NCBI GenBank assembly: GCA_026413225.1
Contig: CM048557.1
Location: 44,213,371-44,277,370 of the forward strand
Direction: 5' to 3'
From: Otis tarda
Taxonomy: Eukaryota; Chordata; Aves; Otidiformes; Otididae
Length of the DNA: 64,000 bases
A model generated the notes under the pieces. It saw only the letters and a program-made list of their open reading frames with translations. It had not been told where the DNA came from and did no database searches. The position numbers and the translations under genes were made by a program. Below are positions 1 to 7,012 of the stretch, piece after piece (the first letter of the stretch is position 1; the number at the start of each line of letters is the position of its first letter).

Positions 1-268
1 GTGGGCTCCTGGAACACCATAGGTATTAGACTGTGGGACTGTGTAACGCGGGGTGACCCTGCTGTTCAAAAGTTATTACCGGTGTGGCGTGTAATGTTTG
101 AAGCCTTGAAGAATCACACGCAGAAAGGAGATTCAACAGCACCCGTTACCCCGTCTGTTCCTTCGTCCATGGAAACAAAGACTAACAGCGAGCCGGAAAA
201 ATCCCTTTGATCCAGGTCCCATAGATCTGGAAAAGGAGCCTTCGGTCTTTGGAGCTTCCTTGTTATAG
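1..268 (+). pseudogene. ERV gag fragment (class II-like), truncated at window edge
   Basis: The frame is open from base 1 to a TGA at 208-210. It reads as part of a retroviral Gag: a 'LWDCVTRGDP' helix region, a 'KLLPVWRVMFEALKNH' stretch typical of an alpha/beta-retrovirus-like matrix domain, then a Ser/Thr/Pro/Glu-rich linker. A frame offset by one base continues after 209 with an acidic 'DLEKEPSVFG' stretch to a TAG near 269, so a small indel probably separates two parts of one gene. Nothing downstream continues as capsid or nucleocapsid. The fragment is cut at the left by the window edge and at the right by unrelated sequence. It may belong to the same provirus as the integrase/env pieces at 541-1930, but the intervening gag-pol is absent, so this is inference. 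It is non-functional as it stands. Confidence 0.5.
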
Positions 269-279
269 AGGTGGCGTGT

Positions 280-295
280 TTGTGTGTGTGTGTGT
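280..295. repeat. (TG)n microsatellite
   Basis: A short run of about eight TG dinucleotides just left of the LTR fragment. It is likely polymorphic and has no visible function. Confidence 0.7.
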
Positions 296-335
296 ATAAG
301 CATGAAGTAAATGGTGTGAAATAAGGGATGAATAC

Positions 336-504
336 TGTCTTGGTTTTAGCAGGGATGAAGTTAATTTTCCTCTTAGAAGCTTTGGATTTTGTATGTGAAG
401 AATGTTGATAAAAATGCTCTGATGATAAGGGTTGTTGTTAATGAGACCAAGGACACTATCTGGCTTTCCAAGTCTCGTTAATGAGCAGGTGCAGGAAGCT
501 GAGC

Positions 505-505
<1 letters not shown>
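336..505 (+). mobile_element. ERVL-type LTR fragment (5' part only)
   Basis: The segment opens with TGTCTTGGTTTTAGCAGGG and continues 'AGTTAATTTTC', the start characteristic of a large avian ERVL-like LTR family; a better-preserved relative begins at 6471 with TGTCCTGGTT. Only the first ~170 bases are present. The TATA and polyadenylation regions and the CA terminus are missing. The fragment stops exactly at a pure poly(A) tract. Family assignment rests on recognition of the 5' terminus, not on an alignment. Confidence 0.5.

Positions 506-540
<35 letters not shown>
506..540 (+). repeat. Poly(A) tract, 35 A
   Basis: An uninterrupted run of 35 A between an LTR fragment on the left and an integrase-end/env fragment on the right. 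Such a tract can mark the end of a retroposed RNA, or can be an expanded or mis-assembled homopolymer. No poly(A) signal is visible just upstream. Confidence 0.9.
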
Positions 541-541
<1 letters not shown>

Positions 542-895
542 AATCTGGAAACAGGTAATTGGGAAGGACCATTCCCTCTTATGACGTGGGGAAAGGATAT
601 GCTTGTGTCTCTACAGGAGCAGTGAACAAGTGGATCCCTGCACGATGGGTATGACCAGCGCTCCAAGCTGCCTTGCGTCTGTCGGATTGTTAACAACCTG
701 TGTGGCAGCTCCATGGACATCAGTTACGGAAAGAACAAATGTGTGGGTAATTATGGTTAATGCCACAGGACAGGACATCATTTGTTTGTCTAGATCATCT
801 TCAAATAAGCCTTTCAGAACATGCTTGGTCAATCTGCCAGATCAGATAGCGGTAGGACGACAATTCTGTGTAAAACAACAGCAGCCGTGAGTGCT
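541..895 (+). pseudogene. ERV-A: integrase C-terminus overlapping env surface-subunit start
   Basis: This stretch mirrors 3085-3190. A basic integrase tail with a 'MTWG..' motif passes through a 'TCTCTACAG' splice-acceptor-like site (AG at 614-615) used for env mRNA in retroviruses of this layout, then reaches 'WIPARW'. Further on, the frame from 603 carries an env surface-like segment with 'TNVWVIMVNATGQDIICLS' and 'FRTCLVNLP', including an N-glycosylation sequon (NAT). The tail and env parts are out of frame by about one base near 595. After 895 the similarity fades, so most of the surface subunit is missing. The best reading is an old class II (alpha/beta-like) endogenous provirus, inactivated by frameshift and deletion. 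Confidence 0.6.
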
Positions 896-1089
896 GAGTG
901 CTAAATAACAAAAAGATGGAACTTTTGGGACCCCTAAAGATGGACTTCTGTCTATTTTTTTTTAACTATTCAAGAGCTAATGTTTCTAGAGGGGTAATGA
1001 TTGTAAATGCTTTAAGATCTATACATTGCAACAACACAGTATGACGTAATCATGCGAGCACATATCAAAATCCAGACAGCATAAAAGAC
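896..1089. other. Unassigned ERV interior, probable decayed env surface region
   Basis: No open frame or recognisable motif. Its position between an env surface start and an env transmembrane subunit suggests degenerate or deleted env sequence. It includes a T9 run at 956-964. Confidence 0.3.
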
Positions 1090-1330
1090 CTAAACGAAGC
1101 ATACATAGCATTGAATCTGGTTGCCAAGATAATACAGAGTTTTGGAAACTAAGTAAAATTATTGCTGCTTCAATCTTTGCACTTGATGTGGCAAGTGCCT
1201 AGGCGTTAGCTATGTTAAATAAATTGGGCTTTTGGCTTGCTAAGTAAACACATGCAATTATATCAGTACTATTAACACTGTTAATTGATATAGGTTCTAT
1301 ATGCTATACTATTTTACAAAACAGAGCCGC
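1090..1330 (+). pseudogene. ERV-A: env transmembrane subunit, N-terminal half
   Basis: One frame across this interval, with several stops, shows a hydrophobic fusion-peptide-like stretch near 1165-1200 ('IIAASIFALDVA'). A leucine/isoleucine-rich heptad region follows, ending in 'LQNRA' near 1312-1329, the landmark just before the disulfide loop in alpharetrovirus-like envelope transmembrane subunits. The coding sequence then stops abruptly at 1330, where a GC-rich LTR-like segment begins. The subunit resumes at about 1659. In the family this subunit anchors the envelope trimer and drives membrane fusion; here it is broken by nonsense codons and an insertion. Confidence 0.55.
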
Positions 1331-1360
1331 TGTTAGCCTGCAGAGCACATATTTGACAGA

Positions 1361-1450
1361 CCTTGTTGCATGTGCTGGCCACACATGCAGCAACGTCTGG
1401 TCAGGCCTTGTTGTATGCGCTGGCCACGCATGCAGCAACACCTGGTCAGT
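1361..1450. repeat. Tandem pair of 45-bp imperfect palindromes
   Basis: Two units (1361-1405 and 1406-1450) differ at a handful of bases. Each reads GTTGCATGTGCTGGCC then CACATGCAGCAAC, so the two arms are near reverse complements around a GGCC-containing centre. In an LTR this position, 26 bases upstream of the TATA-like box, would be in U3, where direct repeats often serve as enhancers. Confidence 0.8.
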
Positions 1451-1475
1451 ACTCTTTCACTGAATCTGCGGAGGG

Positions 1476-1481
1476 TATAAA
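1476..1481 (+). promoter_or_regulatory. TATA-like box of LTR-like insertion
   Basis: TATAAA follows a GGAGGG context about 26 bases after the palindromic repeats. It is consistent with a core promoter if 1331-1645 is an LTR. Confidence 0.35.
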
Positions 1482-1655
1482 CAGAGGTGGCTCGGAGCAA
1501 AGGGGAGAGGACGGACCCAGAGCACACTTTATTTACAACAGGGGACGCCCTGAAGGTGCTGCGCCTGCCTCCTTTCTCTGCTCTGACCCGGCTGATAAAC
1601 ATCCTCCTGCTCGGCGGTGTCTTTGGCGTAGTCGGGTTGGTAACAGAATAGATCA

Positions 1656-1930
1656 GTAGTAGATTTTTATTAGTAGCACAAAATCATGGTTTGTCAGGAT
1701 TTTGATGGGCTTTGCTGCATGAATCTGTCTGATTATTCGGAATCTATTCACAAAAGTATTCAAAACTTGCAAAAAGGAGTACAAAACCAGCAACAAAGTG
1801 ATGATTTTGATATATTCAGAAATCTTTTCGGTGGATTGATAAAAGCTTATTACAAATAGCTGTAGGACGCTTATTCATTCTTTTTATATATGTATTTTGA
1901 TCTGTATTCCGTGTGTGTGTTGAAATATGT
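1656..1930 (+). pseudogene. ERV-A: env transmembrane subunit, C-terminal half
   Basis: The env frame resumes after the LTR-like block with the disulfide-loop CC motif in 'FDGLCCMNLSDYSESIHK' (about 1701-1755). A polar helical stretch follows ('IQNLQKGVQNQQQ'), then 'LFGGLIKAYYK' and, past a stop, a hydrophobic membrane-anchor-like region around 1865-1925 (RLFILFIYVF). The order (CC motif, second helix, glycine-rich hinge, anchor) fits an alpharetrovirus-like transmembrane subunit. In-frame stops lie near 1670-1676, at 1858 and in the anchor. The piece is the continuation of 1090-1330. Confidence 0.6.
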
Positions 1931-2375
1931 GCAGACTTTAATAGATAAAGCGTTGAAACAAGCCTCTTCTCATAAACAAGAAGAGAGAGATGGGGGTATT
2001 TCTTGAGCCAGTACAGTGTCAGTGAAAGCAAACTGACCTTGGGAGAGGGATACAATCGTGCTCGCTGGAAGAAAGCCATGGAATGAGAAGGGAACTTTAA
2101 GATACAAGACATTGTTAATGGAATTTATGGCTTGTTTCAACAGAGGCCTGCAAAATTAGTCACTGGCTTTGTAGATAAGAAAGTTACTGAAGTTATTATG
2201 TTTGTAGTAATAGAGAATATCATAATAGAAAATTAGTAGAAAATAGTGAAATGTAGGTTTTTTATATATAGATAAGGTGTCATTAGTAATCTTATTAGCT
2301 TGTGTAGGGCATAGCTAGGTGGTTGCTATCCTTAGCTAAAAAATTGTGATACTAGGCATTATACTAGGTATAATC
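1931..2375. other. Unassigned sequence between two ERV remnants
   Basis: About 445 AT-rich bases with no convincing frame or LTR landmarks. It could be decayed env tail and 3' UTR of ERV-A, or host DNA between two insertions. Confidence 0.3.
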
Positions 2376-3187
2376 ATTCCGTGCTTGGTCACCTGTCTAT
2401 AAAAGTGATACAGAGAATAATACATCAGAACGCACACGCCATACGACGTCAGTTCCGACTGCCCATCTCACATGGTTGGGCTGTAGTGGCAGCCTGCCCA
2501 GCATGTCAAGCAGCAAAGCCGAACCAGGTCTTATACTACCCAGGTGTTAACCCCGGAGGTATGCTCCGAACCAGGTACGACAACTAGATATCACAGACTA
2601 TGCGCTATTTGGCTGTTTCAAATACATTCATGTTGCGATCGACACTTGCTCCCGAGCTCTCTTCGTGTGTCTATTCACGACGTCCATAACACAAAATCCA
2701 TCCTGCACCAGAGCTGGGCTTTTATTTGCCTAGGATACCTCGGAAAATAAAGACTGACCGTGGGCCGTCACAGATATCTCACAACTTCCTGCAGACGTGG
2801 GGAGTCCGCCATACGTTTGGCATTCCTCTGAACAGCACCAAGCAAGTGATTGTAGAACGCGCACACAAAACCCTGAAAGCACAGCTAATCTGCTTAAGAG
2901 AGGGGGAAAGAGGGGTTCTCCGGGGGTCTTGGTCGGTGAAGCGCTTGTGGTACTGAATCATATGTCCTTCGCTAACCCCCAATCCGTTTCCCCTATCCAA
3001 AACCATTTTTTCCTCGCGTCAGCCGCTGTTTGGGGGCAAGGCACTCCCAAAGGTCTGGTTCTGCCTGCCAGAAAACCCAGGCTGGGAAGGTCCCGCTGAT
3101 TTGCTAACATGGGGACAAGGGTATGCTTGTATCTCTACAGGTGCGGGGACCCGATGGATCCCAGCCTGGTTGGTACAGCTGTGGCTG
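2376..3187 (+). pseudogene. ERV-B: pol integrase (zinc-binding, core and C-terminal regions)
   Basis: Three retroviral integrase parts appear in order. The zinc-binding HHCC domain at 2384-2510 shows 'GHLSI', 'HQNAHAIRRQF' and 'CPACQ'. The catalytic core shows 'CFKYIHVAIDTCSRALF' (first Asp, near 2610-2660), then 'IKTDRGP' (second Asp, near 2748-2767; the usual Asn-Gly is Arg-Gly here) and 'VIVERAHKTLKAQL' (catalytic Glu, near 2848-2890). The C-terminal region at 3085-3175 carries 'LTWGQGYACIST'. The enzyme would integrate proviral DNA. The parts lie in different frames with an interruption near 2690-2720, so at least two indels have occurred. Reverse transcriptase and RNase H are absent upstream. 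The C-terminal piece overlaps the env start, as in ERV-A. Confidence 0.7.
3139..3140 (+). promoter_or_regulatory. Probable env splice acceptor of ERV-B
   Basis: A pyrimidine-containing 'TATCTCTACAG' lies in the integrase C-terminal coding region just before the env leader. The same arrangement occurs at 614-615 in ERV-A, which supports a conserved subgenomic env splice site. Confidence 0.4.
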
Positions 3188-3785
3188 GAGGATCAGCAGG
3201 GTAACCGAGCGGTGTGGCACTCTCCAGCTCATCCTAGTGGGATTGATCCTGATTGTGAGTCTTCCAATGCAAGTGATAACGACTAACTTTTGGGAGCAAT
3301 TCACGCATTACACCAACTCTACTCAGGTTTGCATAGCGTGTGGCCTGTTGGGCTCTTGGGAATGCCAACCGCACAGCCCTCGCCATATCTGAACTGGCGA
3401 CTGCTTTAGCAGCACACGATGAAGGACTGACGCAAATGAAGCTGGCATTAGATTATGCCCTTGCGAGGCCTGGCATCGGTTGCAGCGACCTAGAGGGAGT
3501 CCCAGGTCTCCAGGGTTACTGCTGTTTGGACTTCAGCGAAAATGCTTCCTTGGCCTCGGAGAAGACACGTGCACATGCTGCCCAGTCAGTATTCAACGTC
3601 AAAGCCCTAAAGGACTGGGGTAGTTTCCAGACCTGTTCGGTTTACCTAGATGGCTAAGAAATATTGTGTCTATAGGTCTGACAATCCTAGCAGTTGCTTT
3701 GATAATGCTTTATTTGTTTCTGTTACTGTTAAGTTTCGTGCATGCTATGATTGAGGGGTTACTAGGCAACTATTCCTAATCAACT
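3188..3785 (+). pseudogene. ERV-B: env with collapsed surface subunit
   Basis: A frame from 3123 carries a hydrophobic leader-like stretch ('LILVGLILIVSLPM', ~3222-3270) and a short surface-like segment with an NST sequon. The adjoining frame from 3340 then goes straight into a transmembrane-subunit-like region with 'NRTALAISELATAL' and a disulfide-loop CC motif ('GYCCLDF', ~3515-3535). Near 3630-3660 the frame shifts again and a strongly hydrophobic membrane anchor follows (~3670-3745). Most of the surface subunit is therefore deleted. The CC-loop context differs from that of ERV-A, so the two remnants belong to different env lineages despite similar integrase tails. Several indels and stops make it non-functional. 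Confidence 0.6.
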
Positions 3786-3842
3786 ATGTTATAGCGGCAT
3801 CCGCCTCAGGGTACCAGCCATTAGACTAGAATGATTTAGCAT

Positions 3843-3854
3843 AGAGGGGGGGAA
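3843..3854 (+). promoter_or_regulatory. Polypurine tract of ERV-B
   Basis: AGAGGGGGGGAA lies immediately upstream of the TG start of the 3' LTR. This is the standard position of the plus-strand primer in retroviruses and fixes the LTR boundary and orientation. Confidence 0.75.
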
Positions 3855-3925
3855 TTGTGGGGTAACGTTAGCAGGGCTGCATGTATGCAGGAGGGGCAGT
3901 CTGCAGTGATTCACGCGCTAGGCGC

Positions 3926-4064
3926 GGATAGGTCCATGGGCGCAGGGGGCAGGTGCGTCCACGTACGTGGTGGGCACGGATAAGTCCATGGGTGCAGGTG
4001 CGCGGCGGGCATGGATGGGTCCATGGGTGCAGGGGGGCGGGTGCGTTCGCGTGCGTGGCGGGTG
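3926..4064 (+). repeat. Three-unit CpG-rich minisatellite in ERV-B U3
   Basis: Units at 3926-3977 (52 bp), 3978-4012 (35 bp, lacking about 17 bp) and 4013-4064 (52 bp) each begin GGATRRGTCCATGGG. Units 1 and 3 include a GTGCGTNCRCGTNCGTGG core missing from unit 2. They lie directly upstream of the TATA-like box. Confidence 0.85.
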
Positions 4065-4070
4065 TACGGG

Positions 4071-4077
4071 TATTTAA
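4071..4077 (+). promoter_or_regulatory. ERV-B LTR TATA-like box
   Basis: TATTTAA lies seven bases after the U3 minisatellite and 17 bases before an ATTAAA signal. That is a compact U3-R arrangement, with the poly(A) signal close to the core promoter. Confidence 0.5.
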
Positions 4078-4197
4078 CCCTTTGTTGCGCAGCATTAAAT
4101 TGAAGGCTTGGCTTGACGGTATCCGTGTGATGCCCTGCTTTCCCCGGAGCGGGGCTCCGGTGCGTGCGGGGTAGGTTAGCTGGCAAGAGAAGCCTGC

Positions 4198-6008
4198 AGT
4201 TTTAAGATGAATTTGGGATCCATCCCACAGTCTGTAACCTCATGACTGCCTATCAACATAATTGGAATGAAGCCCTAATTTGTTTTTGCAACAAATGTTG
4301 TGCTTTTGAAAAGCATTTGGTTTACAACCCTTAAAATTGTTTGTTAGGTAAATCTATTTAATCTTTCCTCTTTTGTAAAGAAGTCAAGCTGTGCTTCAGG
4401 TAGACATAGGTATCTTATATTCAAACAATATCTTATCTTTCAGTATCGTATCGGTAAAATGATTTTGTGCTTTGACATGTTAAAGTTTTTGCTTTATGTG
4501 TAAAGATACTTACTATCATTCATTGACACTTCAGATATTTAATCCTTTTTATTGTTACTCAGCTATCTCAGATAATCAAGTTTTATGTAAGCATGGAGTT
4601 CCACATTTGGCTTACTCTTAGACCAGAATTAAGATCTGGCATGTTTTCTGTGTATGAGCTGTTTACTGAAATAAAAAGCAGCTGAAGTGTTGACAAATAT
4701 GTGTACACCAAAATCTTGTATGTCCTAATTATCCAAACTATACTATCAGCAAATCTGCTAAAATCCCTTGGTAAAGGCCTTACATGTAGTGATCTCTGAA
4801 AACTAAACTACATAGAAAATTAACGTCTATACTAGCTAAGGAATATATGATATGACTTGACAGTTTTTGCCTGTATCTAATTTCTGCCATTTAGTTACTG
4901 TGCTTCATTATATCCAATTGCCTAAAATGTCTTGAATTGTCATGAATCTTGTGAATTATTTTTTGCCAATGTAAACAAGGGACTAATGTTAGTAGCTTAT
5001 GTCAGGTGGTCTTGCATAGATGTTATGCAAATTCCCTAATACAGTTTTGCCAATACACTTAAATTCTAACTGATGCTTTCACAGTGCTTTGGGAAGTACT
5101 GTGCAAGAGAAAAACATGGAGTGACTACATTGGTGAGAAGGTAGGAATTAGGTATCTTAGGCGCAGGAGGCAACTCAGAAGGTTCACATAGTGGCAGATG
5201 CTTAATTTCTGAGAGGCCTAAATCTCACTAGATGTCTTCTCTTTAGCCTGATTATACTTTTTTGGGGCTTAAATATAGACACATGAGGAGAAGTATTTTG
5301 ATGTGGGAAATGATATGATTAGCCTTCAATCTTTGCTTAATTAATCCATATATTAATTCATACTGTTAGTGACTGCCTGGGTCTCTAGTCTATCCAGATC
5401 TCTCTGTAAGGCCTCTCTACCCTCAAGGTTGTCCACAGCATTCTCAGTTGGATTCCTTGTTGCTCTTGAGCATTAGTTAGACTTGGATCAGAAATTCCTT
5501 AGGAGTTCGAGGTCAGTGCCCTGAAAATGGCTTCTCGTGTGATCTTGTAATCTCTTTTCTTATGCGTCTAATATCATTCTTCCATGGCCAGTCTTGCATA
5601 GGCTGTTCTTCCTTTTAACTGTGTTTCTGTGACCCCTTACGCTGTTTTACAGGGGTTGTCTGATTATGAAGAAAGAAGTTCAAGTTCAAGAATAGGTGTG
5701 TTGCATTATAAATGATTTTCTATGTTATTTCAAATTGACCTTATTGTCTAGCTAATTTATTCTGTGCTATAATTACAATTCAGCGTAAACAGCTGTTCGT
5801 TTTTCAAAAGTCTGTCTAGGTGGCAATTGACCTGTTTGTGGATAAACGTGCTGGTGCTGTGTCTCTTTTTTATGCACAGAGAATGTTAAACAGAATGAGT
5901 AAAGAATACTAATGGCTTAAAGAAACAAACTGGAATTTACAAGTTGTACATAAGCCATTTCCTCAAATTTTATCAGTGTACTTTGTCTCTAATTCATGTG
6001 TTTCGCAG
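4198..6008. other. AT-rich non-coding sequence
   Basis: No gene, CR1 or LTR recognised. It is ordinary unique-looking vertebrate intergenic or intronic DNA leading into the decayed TPR exon; the last dozen bases (TCATGTGTTTCGCAG) form its splice acceptor. Confidence 0.6.
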
Positions 6009-6232
6009 GCCTATTGCTATTATTCTAAGGCATTACAATGACCCAAGAAATGAATCTGCTGTTATGAATCGTGCTATTACAAATACATTACTAAACAATA
6101 ATGAAGAAGCAAAAGAAGACTTTGAGAAGGCAATTTGTCTCTGCCCATAGTCTGCAGCACTGTATTTCAACAAGGCCAATTTCTGTAATGGATTAAAGTA
6201 ATATGAGCTAGCTGAGAAAGACATTTCAACAG
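6009..6232 (+). pseudogene. Decayed tetratricopeptide-repeat exon (TTC6-like)
   Basis: The segment is flanked by a plausible acceptor (...TTTCGCAG|G) and donor (ACAG|GTAATC). One frame from 6009 gives 'AYCYYSKALQ'. After an apparent two-base loss, another frame gives 'SAVMNRAITNTLL', 'EEAKEDFEKAICLCP' and then 'SAALYFNKANF' and 'YELAEKDIST', in the order of TPR helices A and B. TPR proteins build superhelical protein-binding scaffolds. Two in-frame stops (TAG at 6148-6150, TAA near 6199) and the frameshift make this exon dead. The 'YFNKAN...YELAEKD' pattern resembles my recollection of TTC6, a long TPR protein; that name is unverified. No neighbouring exon of the same gene was recognised, so it may be a relic of a lost gene or a degenerate duplicated exon. 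Confidence 0.55.
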
Positions 6233-6470
6233 GTAATCTTTATTTACCTGTCATGATTATGCTTGATAGCATACTAAAAATTATAATAACAAATTACTTG
6301 GCTTTATTTCATAATTCAGAAAGTATATGTGCATTTTTGCTAGTATGTTTTCTACCTAATTTGATCAGATTTTATGATGTGATTAAAAAGAAGAGATAAA
6401 TTAATTGTGGGTGTTTTTTGAGAATAGATTCTCAAAATTGAAAGAATATGTAAATTAGAATATAAACTGT
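6233..6470. other. Short AT-rich spacer
   Basis: Intron-like sequence after the decayed exon, up to a solo LTR. Nothing recognised. Confidence 0.5.
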
Positions 6471-6953
6471 TGTCCTGGTTCTGGCTACAATAGAATTAAT
6501 TTTCACCTGAGCTGGAAGAGGAACTGGAGCTGGTGGCACCTGTGGCTGGGGGACACAGCTGGGATAGGTTACTCATCAGCCAATAGCTGGGATAGTTTAC
6601 CCAAACTAGTCAAAGGGCTGTTCCACACCCTGTGACATCATGCTCAGTATATAAGTGAGGAGGATTGGGGGGGGAGGTTCCTACTACTTGTGAGGAAGTT
6701 GGGTGTGTGGATCCCCTGTGAGCTCTTGTACTGTAAATTATGTCCTTAAGTATTTTCTGTTATAAGGTTTGTTTGTTTGTTTTCCATCCCTGTTTTGTTT
6801 TCTTCTGTTGTTCTCTTAACTTTTTTTTTTTTTTTTAAATCTCAATCCATGAGTTTTGCCTTCTTTTCTTTACCAATTCTCCTACCTATCCTAGTGGAGG
6901 GTGAGGGGAGTGAGCAAGAGACTGCATAGCTTGGTCGCCAACCAGGATAAACA
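6471..6953 (+). mobile_element. Solo ERVL-type LTR
   Basis: It begins TGTCCTGGTTCTGGCTACAA with a following 'AATTAATTTTC', and ends 'CCAACCAGGATAAACA', the two termini of a common avian ERVL-like LTR. It contains TATATAA at 6648-6654, T-rich and (GTTT)n stretches around 6770-6780 and a T-run near 6822-6836. A GGAGGGTGAGGGGAGTGAG block lies near the 3' end. No internal ERV sequence flanks it, so it is a solo LTR left by recombination. Flanking pentamers do not match well, so the target duplication has decayed. Confidence 0.7.
6648..6654 (+). promoter_or_regulatory. TATA box of solo LTR
   Basis: TATATAA in the expected U3/R position of the LTR, 178 bases from its start, followed by AGTGAGGAGG. 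Confidence 0.5.
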
Positions 6954-7012
6954 ATGGCATTCTTTCTTATAACGTGTGTCATTAGCAGCTGAACAGACCC
7001 CCGTTCTAAATG

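Larger units (their letters stand above)
1331..1645. mobile_element. LTR-like insertion inside the ERV-A env region
   Basis: This GC-rich block is bounded by TGTTAGCC on the left and GGTAACA on the right, matching the TG...CA termini of an LTR. It contains a tandem pair of palindromic 45-base units (1361-1450), a TATA-like TATAAA at 1476-1481 and a CpG-containing downstream half. It separates two halves of an env transmembrane subunit that would otherwise be contiguous, so it behaves as an insertion. I could not find convincing target-site duplications, and there is no AATAAA. A solo LTR of another ERV family is the best guess; another type of insertion is possible. Confidence 0.45.
3856..4197 (+). 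mobile_element. ERV-B 3' LTR
   Basis: The LTR starts with TGTGGGGTAACG two bases after the polypurine tract. It contains a CpG-rich three-unit minisatellite in U3, a TATA-like TATTTAA at 4071-4077 and ATTAAA at 4094-4099 as likely polyadenylation signal, then a short GC-rich R/U5. The 3' end is uncertain: ...CCTGCA at ~4197 is a possible CA terminus, but no target duplication could be matched because the 5' LTR is absent. GC content is far above the flanking DNA. Confidence 0.65.

Noticed and set aside
478-720. 80-codon minus-strand frame with a poly-phenylalanine run
   Set aside because: The phenylalanines are just the reverse complement of the A35 tract; no gene evidence.
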